Positions 5,959 to 10,046 of a stretch of 10,046 nucleotides of DNA are shown in pieces (position 1 is the first letter of the stretch; each line of letters starts with the position of its first letter). The stretch comes from Spirochaetota bacterium (GTDB lineage: Bacteria > Spirochaetota > Spirochaetia > DSM-27196 > PWMO01). The notes under the pieces were generated by a model. It worked only from the letters and a program-made list of their open reading frames with translations, made no database searches and was not told the DNA's origin. Where the stretch lies: assembly GCA_009908735.1 (NCBI GenBank), contig JAAAOR010000038.1, forward strand, positions 1-10,046. Reading direction: 5' to 3'. The position numbers were made by a program, and so were the translations under genes.

Positions 5959-5987
5959 AACATACCCAACGTCAAAAAAGTTGTCAA
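5959..5987 (-). promoter_or_regulatory. Sigma70-type promoter of tRNA-Asn
   Basis: On the minus strand, a perfect -35 box TTGACA (5987-5982) and -10 box TATGTT (5964-5959) are separated by exactly 17 bases. Transcription would begin near 5952, about 14 bases before the mature tRNA. Confidence 0.88.
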
Positions 5988-6016
5988 GAGCTGCCCCGGC
6001 GCCTATCGCACCGCCG

Positions 6017-6050
6017 CCCCGGTCCCCGGGCCCCTGGCTTCCCGCGCCCC
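6017..6050 (-). other. Potential G-quadruplex sequence downstream of the radical SAM gene
   Basis: The minus strand carries five runs of three or four G separated by loops of 3, 6, 3 and 3 bases (G runs at 6050-6047, 6043-6041, 6034-6031, 6027-6024 and 6020-6017). It lies between the stop of the radical SAM gene and the tRNA promoter, in a very G-rich tail. It fits the usual four-run quadruplex pattern in both DNA and the transcript, but competing G-C hairpins are also possible. Confidence 0.45.
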
Positions 6051-6123
6051 GGCGTTTCTCAGCCCGCCGCCCCAGCGCCGTCTCCCGGCCCCGACGGCCC
6101 GGCACCGACGCCCCGCCCCCGAG

Positions 6124-7131
6124 CTACACGCCGACGACGGGCACGTCCGCGCCGCACTCGGAACATCGTCCATCCCGAACGCCGGAAACGCGCGTCCGGT
6201 ACCCGCTGCGCTCGATGAGCAGATTCCCGCACGAGGGGCAGCGGGTGTTGGCCGGGGCCCGAATGTTGCCGGGGTAGACGAAGTTGAGGTGTTCTCTCGC
6301 GATCTCGATACGCGAGAGCAAATGCTCGGGACTGGTCGCTTCAGTGGTGTAGTTGAAGGTCGGGTAGTAGGCGGACATATGGAGAGGGATGTTGGGATCT
6401 AAACCGGCGATGAACTTCGCGATCTCACGGGTCTCTTCGTCGGAGTCATTCTTGCCGGGAATAACGAGGGTGGTGACCTCGACGTGGCAGCGCTCGGAGG
6501 CGATTTCTATGCCCCGCAGCACCTCTTTGAGGCCGCCGCGGAGCTCCTTGCGGTAAAAGTCCTCCTGAAAACCCTTGAGGTCGATATTCGCCGCGTCCAT
6601 GGCGGAGTAGATCTCCTTCGCGGAATCCTCGTTCAGATATCCCGCGGTGACGAGCACGTTCTTGAGGCCCGCGTCGGCCGCTCGCGCGGCAGAGTCAAGA
6701 ACGTATTCGGCGTGAATCGCCGGCTCATTGTAGGTGTAGGCGATGCCGAAGGAGCCCTCGCGCTGTGCGCGGGAGACGAGATCAACCGCAGACACATGCT
6801 CGGTGCGGGCGACTGTCGACTGGGAAATGCGGTAGTTCTGGCAAAACGGACAGCGAAAAAAGCAGCCGAGAAAACCGACCGACATGATGGGCTTTCCGGG
6901 ATGGAAGTGAAACAGAGGCTTCTTCTCGATTGGATCTACGCCGAGGGCGCTGGCCGCGCCGTAGAAGGGCAGTACCAGCTCGCCGGCTTGGTTCTTTCGA
7001 ACTTGGCAGAACCCAAACTTACCGTCCGCGATGACGCAGTTGTGGGGACAGAGTCGGCAGCGGACCTTTCCGTCGTCAAGCTTCTCGTAAAACCGGGCCT
7101 GGGGCGTTGTTGTTGTGATTGACTCGGGCAT
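6124..7131 (-). CDS. amrS: AmmeMemoRadiSam-type radical SAM enzyme (pyruvate formate-lyase activase-like)
   Basis: A 335-residue radical SAM protein. The cluster motif CFFRCPFC (C90, C94, C97) binds the 4Fe-4S cluster that cleaves S-adenosylmethionine. The N-terminus has a second cysteine group (C25, C28, C32, C42 in CRLCPHNC...GFC), and the sequence KPLFHFHPG (71-79) precedes the radical SAM motif, as in the AmmeMemoRadiSam family. TYNEP (133-137) and VTAGYLN are further family hallmarks. The tail holds a zinc-ribbon-like pair, CPSCG (298-302) and CSECG (323-327). Family members often sit with Memo and AMMECR1 genes; neither is in this window, so this copy stands alone here. The substrate is unknown. 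The ATG at 7131 lacks a clear Shine-Dalgarno site and follows a 16-base palindrome by three bases. It is 126 bases from the upstream PilZ-like gene, so it may have its own promoter. Confidence 0.9.
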   Translation of the reverse strand: MPESITTTTPQARFYEKLDDGKVRCRLCPHNCVIADGKFGFCQVRKNQAGELVLPFYGAASALGVDPIEKKPLFHFHPGKPIMSVGFLGCFFRCPFCQNYRISQSTVARTEHVSAVDLVSRAQREGSFGIAYTYNEPAIHAEYVLDSAARAADAGLKNVLVTAGYLNEDSAKEIYSAMDAANIDLKGFQEDFYRKELRGGLKEVLRGIEIASERCHVEVTTLVIPGKNDSDEETREIAKFIAGLDPNIPLHMSAYYPTFNYTTEATSPEHLLSRIEIAREHLNFVYPGNIRAPANTRCPSCGNLLIERSGYRTRVSGVRDGRCSECGADVPVVGV

Positions 7132-7134
7132 ATC

Positions 7135-7150
7135 TTACGTTAAAACGTAA
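7135..7150. promoter_or_regulatory. Palindrome at the start of the radical SAM gene, possible operator
   Basis: TTACGTT-N2-AACGTAA, perfect seven-base arms, ending three bases before the ATG at 7131. It occupies the place of the ribosome site and is A/T-rich in a GC-rich neighbourhood, so it stands out. A dimeric repressor bound here, or a hairpin in the mRNA, could control expression. Confidence 0.45.
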
Positions 7151-7202
7151 TACCGGCGCGCCGTCGCGTGAAGCGAATCCGACGATCGCGACACGCAACG
7201 CG

Positions 7203-7253
7203 CTGCGGGACGCCGTGACCGGCAGCCACCCGCGCCCCTAACGGCTCCCGCAG
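7203..7253 (-). terminator. Long stem-loop after the PilZ-like gene, possible terminator or processing site
   Basis: CTGCGGGA (7203-7210) and GCCGT (7212-7216) pair with ACGGC (7241-7245) and TCCCGCAG (7246-7253). This makes a 13-pair stem with one bulged base and a 24-base loop, starting just past the stop codon at 7258. There is no T tract, so it is not a classical intrinsic terminator. It could attenuate, stabilise the upstream mRNA or assist factor-dependent termination. Confidence 0.4.
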
Positions 7254-7257
7254 CAAC

Positions 7258-7989
7258 TCAGGAGCTCGCCTGCTCGATGGCGCGTTGTGTGTGGGTTTCG
7301 AGATATTCCGCGATGCGCCCGCGGGCGGGCTCGTCGATTCGCTCGAAGGTAAGTGCGAGGCTCTCGGTGTTTCGCACGACGGTACAGTCGACGGTGAGGT
7401 GGTCGTCGCCGACGCGAAGCGAGCAGGAGGTCAGCAGGCGCCCTGTGTCGAGGTCCTGCACGAGCTGCGGGCGATGCGGTGAGAAGCGGATTCCCGTAGT
7501 GGAGATGTCCTCGACGGTACCCGGAATCAGCCGTAGGTGCCTCGGATGGGAAAACAAGAAGTCGATGTCGTCGAGCTCATCAGGTGTGTGCCGATAATCT
7601 CCGCGGCTTTCATCGAGGCGCTTGTAGCGCGTAATAATATCCCTGAGCCTGTTGAGATCCTGGCGATTCTGCAGCGACGCATCGATTACTGCATTGACGC
7701 TGAGGTGCTGGGCGGCGGAAGCCTCGTCCGCGTCAAATGAATCGCTCACAAGCAGGACGAAGATGATGCGATCGCGGGCGTAGGTGTTCCTCAGGAACAT
7801 GAGGAAAGTCTTCCAGTGGCGAGGAAAGTCTACGGCACTGAAAATCACCACATCGGGCTCGACCTCATCCAGGTTGTCCATGCCTTTCAGGGGACTCCAG
7901 TATTGGATGATCTCGACCTGATGTGGTCGAAACTCACGCGCTATGCGGTCCTGCAGCTCGTCCGACTCGGTAATCAGTAACAACTTCAT
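7258..7989 (-). CDS. Degenerate receiver domain fused to a PilZ-like domain
   Basis: A 243-residue cytoplasmic protein in two parts. Residues 1 to about 125 have a receiver-like pattern (MKLLLITESDELQDRI..., EPDVVIFSAVDFP, IIFVLLVSDSFDADEA, VNAVIDASL). The phosphoacceptor position after DVVIF is Ser51, and the usual conserved Lys is missing, so it is probably a pseudo-receiver. Residues about 140-235 resemble PilZ, the cyclic-di-GMP-binding fold: DISTTGIRF (161-169) matches the D/N-x-S-x-x-G motif, and LALTFERIDEPARGRIAEYL matches the closing strand and helix. The arginine motif that usually precedes it by about 20 residues is reduced to R150 and R153, only about 10 residues ahead, so binding of the nucleotide is doubtful. 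The ATG overlaps the upstream stop as ATGA, indicating translational coupling with the secreted protein gene. Confidence 0.7.
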   Translation of the reverse strand: MKLLLITESDELQDRIAREFRPHQVEIIQYWSPLKGMDNLDEVEPDVVIFSAVDFPRHWKTFLMFLRNTYARDRIIFVLLVSDSFDADEASAAQHLSVNAVIDASLQNRQDLNRLRDIITRYKRLDESRGDYRHTPDELDDIDFLFSHPRHLRLIPGTVEDISTTGIRFSPHRPQLVQDLDTGRLLTSCSLRVGDDHLTVDCTVVRNTESLALTFERIDEPARGRIAEYLETHTQRAIEQASS

Positions 7990-8930
7990 TCGGTGCCCAC
8001 GTTTGTGACGCTGTAGTCGTAGATGTCCCAGTATCCACTCTCACGCCGCAGAAAGTACGTGTATTCCTTAATCTCGGTGAAGTTATCGTATCGAAATCTC
8101 AGCAGCGCAACCACCCGTCCCTCGGTCGGAGTATAGCTCGTGCGCACGATCTCGTAACTGTCCGGCACGACATTGATGGTATCCTCGACGGTCTGCTGCT
8201 GCAACTGCTCGCGAAAATCCTGTACCTCGCGGCGCCGGGCTTCCTCCGACAAACGCAAATAGCGACGCTCGCGGGCGGGGTTGGCGCGAAGAAGGCTTTC
8301 GACGTCGAGGTAAAGGAGAAAGCGGTTCCACTGCCCCCGCTGGCGTGCCGTGAGCATGTAGTCGACGACCTCATCGGGCGGCATGTCGACGCGCTGCAGC
8401 ACCTCCCCGGTTTCCGCGTCTACGGCGGCTTCGACCGCATCCATCCCGGTTGCCGGCGGGCGCACCGAGAGCATGAGTCTGTCCGAGGCAAGCGGCGAGG
8501 AGCCGTCGCTCGTTACGAGGTCTGGAAAAAAGCGGGCGCTGATGACGTACATGCCGGCGCCGGGAATATCGACGTACTCGGCGATGTTCTCGGTAAACGC
8601 GTACTCTTCGCCGGGGGCGAGACTTACTTCCCGGTAGAACACCTGTTGATTGGAGGCTCGTTCCCTGCTAAATTCCTGGGAAGCTTCAAGTTGCATATTC
8701 GCAAGGGTCCGAACGTCGAAATTGATGTTGAACATGCGGTTTTCGGCGAGCCTGAAGCGGTAGGTGTCAGGGGACTCGTTTCTAATCATCATTTTTACGA
8801 TGATGTCGTCACCCGGGAAATAAATCGACTTGTCAAAATACCGGATCGAGAGATCCACGTCTTGGGCGAATCCGGCCGAACTTCCCGCGAACAAAATAAT
8901 GCTTACAAGGATGAGCAATTTGGTCTTCAC
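7986..8930 (-). CDS. Secreted two-domain protein: BsuPI-like beta domain plus NTF2-like domain
   Basis: A 314-residue protein with a signal peptide: MKTK, a hydrophobic core (LLILVSIILFAGSSAG) and a likely cut after Ala22 (GFA/QD). There is no lipobox cysteine, so it should be periplasmic or released. Residues about 24-158 look like an immunoglobulin-like beta sandwich of the BsuPI type (SIYFPGDDIIVKMMIRNES...YRF, LAPGEEYAFTENI, PGAGMYVISARF). Residues about 184-309 (PPDEVVDYMLTARQRGQWNRFLLYL ... EYTYFLRRESGYWDIYDY) have the look of an NTF2-like cone fold, with the typical closing pattern of a strand ending in W-x-I. Both domain calls are from sequence pattern only, and no function follows. 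The GTG start (8930-8928) is preceded by GAGGTGGAG. The stop overlaps the ATG of the PilZ-like gene. It diverges from mfd. Confidence 0.65.
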   Translation of the reverse strand: MKTKLLILVSIILFAGSSAGFAQDVDLSIRYFDKSIYFPGDDIIVKMMIRNESPDTYRFRLAENRMFNINFDVRTLANMQLEASQEFSRERASNQQVFYREVSLAPGEEYAFTENIAEYVDIPGAGMYVISARFFPDLVTSDGSSPLASDRLMLSVRPPATGMDAVEAAVDAETGEVLQRVDMPPDEVVDYMLTARQRGQWNRFLLYLDVESLLRANPARERRYLRLSEEARRREVQDFREQLQQQTVEDTINVVPDSYEIVRTSYTPTEGRVVALLRFRYDNFTEIKEYTYFLRRESGYWDIYDYSVTNVGTE

Positions 8931-8955
8931 AGACGCATCTCCACCTCAGTTTATT
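8926..8955 (+). promoter_or_regulatory. Weak candidate promoter for mfd
   Basis: TTCACA (8926-8931, five of six to the -35 consensus) and TTTATT (8950-8955, four of six to the -10 consensus) are separated by 18 bases. Transcription would begin near 8962, about 12 bases before the mfd ATG. This is the best-placed pair I can see in the short divergent region, but it is not compelling. Confidence 0.3.
8939..8947 (-). promoter_or_regulatory. Ribosome binding site of the secreted protein gene
   Basis: GAGGTGGAG on the minus strand, with GGAG eight bases before the GTG at 8930-8928. It supports the GTG start. An ATG in the gap begins a three-codon frame (MRL) whose stop overlaps the GTG as GTGA; its ribosome-site spacing is too short for it to be a likely start. 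Confidence 0.7.
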
Positions 8956-8966
8956 ACATTTTCGGA

Positions 8967-8972
8967 ATAATA
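8967..8972 (-). promoter_or_regulatory. Candidate -10 box for the secreted protein operon
   Basis: TATTAT on the minus strand, which would start transcription about 30 bases before the GTG. No convincing -35 box lies 16-18 bases upstream, where the sequence is inside mfd. Confidence 0.25.
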
Positions 8973-8973
8973 C

Positions 8974-10046
8974 ATGATAACCTTATTCACAGAGGCCATA
9001 ACTTCCAGGCTCAAGACCTACGGGCCCTTCAAAACGCTCGCGCATAAGTTTCGCGGCCGTAGTTTCCCCATCGATGTGGTCGGGCCAAAGGGCAGTTTTT
9101 TCGCCGTCATCGTTGCGCGTCTTTTCGAGCAGACGCATCATCCTCTTCTCATAACCGTGCCGACAGAGCAGGAGGCGCGCCATCTCGAGAGCGACCTCGA
9201 GCTTCTCGGCGTTGCGGTGGATCCCTTCCCCTGGTGGCAGACAGTCGCCTATCGTCCCACTCCGCACAATTCGGATATCTTCGGTCGCCGGGCTCGTGCC
9301 CTCGGCGACCTGCTTGCCGGTCGGCGGGCGGTGCACGTGGTACCGCTTCGTGCCCTCGCCACACCTGTTCCGCCACCGGCCTACCTGCGCTCGCTGCTGT
9401 TCACCGTCAAACGGGGCGCCGGCTTCGACCCTGTAGAGCTCTCCGACCGCCTCGAGCGCTACGGTTACTCCCGAGTTCCGCGAGTGTCGGTTCACGGCGA
9501 GTACGCCCTTCGCGGCGAGGTGCTGGACATCTTCCTTGCGGGTCACGAGGAGCCCCTACGAATCGTCTTCGAGTTCGACGAGGTGGAGCGCATCACCTTC
9601 TTCGACCCGCTCACCCAGAGCTCGAGCACCAAGGTGAACGAGGTCGATATCATTCCGATGCGAGAGGTCGTCTGGGATGAGGAGCGCATCGCGGTCCTCG
9701 AGCGACGACTTGCCGAGCTTCCGGAGACACCGCAGGGGGGCGGGCCGGTCCCCGACGAGCTTCGGGATAAGGGTCGCGTCGCCGGCGAAGAGCTCTACTA
9801 TCCCCTCGCCTTCGAGGAGCCGGCTTCCGTTATCGACTATCTTGCCGAGTACGGCGTCGTGGTCTACGCCGATTATGAACGCCTTGTCTCTGGCGCGGAC
9901 GCCCTCGAGCGTGAGTACGACGGCCTCTATCGCAAGGCCAGACGGGAAGGCAACCCACCTCGCCCGGAACGCATCCTCTTCGACCTCGAGACCCTCGAGG
10001 CCCGCCGCAGCGCCGCAATCCGCTTCCACGTGCTGCAGGAACAGGC
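8974..10046 (+). CDS. mfd: Transcription-repair coupling factor Mfd, N-terminal part, 3' end outside window
   Basis: Mfd is a DNA translocase that removes RNA polymerase stalled at lesions and recruits UvrA for nucleotide excision repair. The frame runs from ATG 8974 to the window edge without a stop, giving 357 of roughly 1100 residues. It covers the UvrB-like N-terminal module. GPKGSFFAVIVARLF (38-52) sits where UvrB has its P-loop but lacks the GKT residues, as in other Mfd proteins. GYSRVPRVSVHGEYALRGEVLDIF (164-187) and RIVFEFDEVERITFFDPLTQ (196-215) match the most conserved block of this region. EELYYPLAFEEPASVIDYL (272-290) matches the following segment of E. coli Mfd. The helicase domains lie beyond the window. 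The ribosome site is weak (GGA seven bases upstream). An alternative start is possible but MITLFTEAITSRLK reads as a natural N-terminus. Confidence 0.92.
   Translation, partial: MITLFTEAITSRLKTYGPFKTLAHKFRGRSFPIDVVGPKGSFFAVIVARLFEQTHHPLLITVPTEQEARHLESDLELLGVAVDPFPWWQTVAYRPTPHNSDIFGRRARALGDLLAGRRAVHVVPLRALATPVPPPAYLRSLLFTVKRGAGFDPVELSDRLERYGYSRVPRVSVHGEYALRGEVLDIFLAGHEEPLRIVFEFDEVERITFFDPLTQSSSTKVNEVDIIPMREVVWDEERIAVLERRLAELPETPQGGGPVPDELRDKGRVAGEELYYPLAFEEPASVIDYLAEYGVVVYADYERLVSGADALEREYDGLYRKARREGNPPRPERILFDLETLEARRSAAIRFHVLQEQ

Noticed and set aside
5944..6402. Plus-strand frames in the C-rich stretch upstream of tRNA-Asn
   Set aside because: Their products are proline/arginine-rich, and the frames run antisense into the tRNA promoter region and the radical SAM gene, without a ribosome site.
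8928..8939. Three-codon leader peptide (MRL) overlapping the secreted protein start
   Set aside because: Its ATG is only two bases from the ribosome site core, too close for initiation; GTG at 8930 fits better.
9556..10029. Minus-strand frames opposite mfd
   Set aside because: The plus strand encodes a clear Mfd N-terminus here.
1..10046. CRISPR arrays, rRNA genes or phage structural genes
   Set aside because: No regularly spaced repeats, rRNA-like stretches or phage structural proteins were seen in any part of the window.

Overview
This GC-rich bacterial window holds ordinary chromosomal genes interrupted by a small, decayed mobile-DNA locus next to a tRNA-Asn gene. The gene set (fused RlmK/RlmL, a lipoprotein-free secreted protein paired with a degenerate receiver-PilZ protein, a stand-alone AmmeMemoRadiSam-type radical SAM enzyme, Mfd) and the protein style suggest a high-GC free-living spirochaete or similar Gram-negative bacterium. 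This placement is an inference; no marker in the window settles it.

Layout. (1) Positions 1-2280, plus strand: a bifunctional 23S rRNA methyltransferase RlmKL lacking its first residues, coupled by a GTGA overlap to a major facilitator superfamily exporter (2277-3437). A small flavodoxin-like protein (3424-3876, minus) converges on the exporter and overlaps its end by 14 bases. (2) Positions 3877-5865: a gene-poor, mobile-DNA region. It contains an orphan insertion-sequence tip (3979-4005), a 286-base segment with an unidentified small open frame, a complete IS3-family (IS6110-like ends) element (4292-5586) whose transposase is broken, and the first 54 codons of a tyrosine recombinase cut off by the IS (5587-5748). 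The recombinase remnant lies just downstream of a tRNA-Asn(GTT) gene (5866-5938, minus), the usual place for an integrated island, so this looks like the eroded end of such an island. The tRNA has a clear sigma70-type promoter and a strong intrinsic terminator. (3) Positions 6124-8930, all minus strand: amrS-like radical SAM enzyme, a pseudo-receiver/PilZ-like protein and a secreted two-domain protein; the last two are coupled by an ATGA overlap and probably form one transcript. (4) Positions 8974-10046, plus: the first 357 codons of mfd, the transcription-repair coupling factor, divergent from the secreted protein gene with only 43 bases between them.

No CRISPR array, rRNA gene or replication origin is visible. 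No complete undescribed system can be demonstrated. The most interesting leads are the IS/integrase ruin at tRNA-Asn with its unexplained 286-base segment, the coupled secreted protein plus pseudo-receiver/PilZ pair, and the perfect-armed palindrome at the start of the radical SAM gene.
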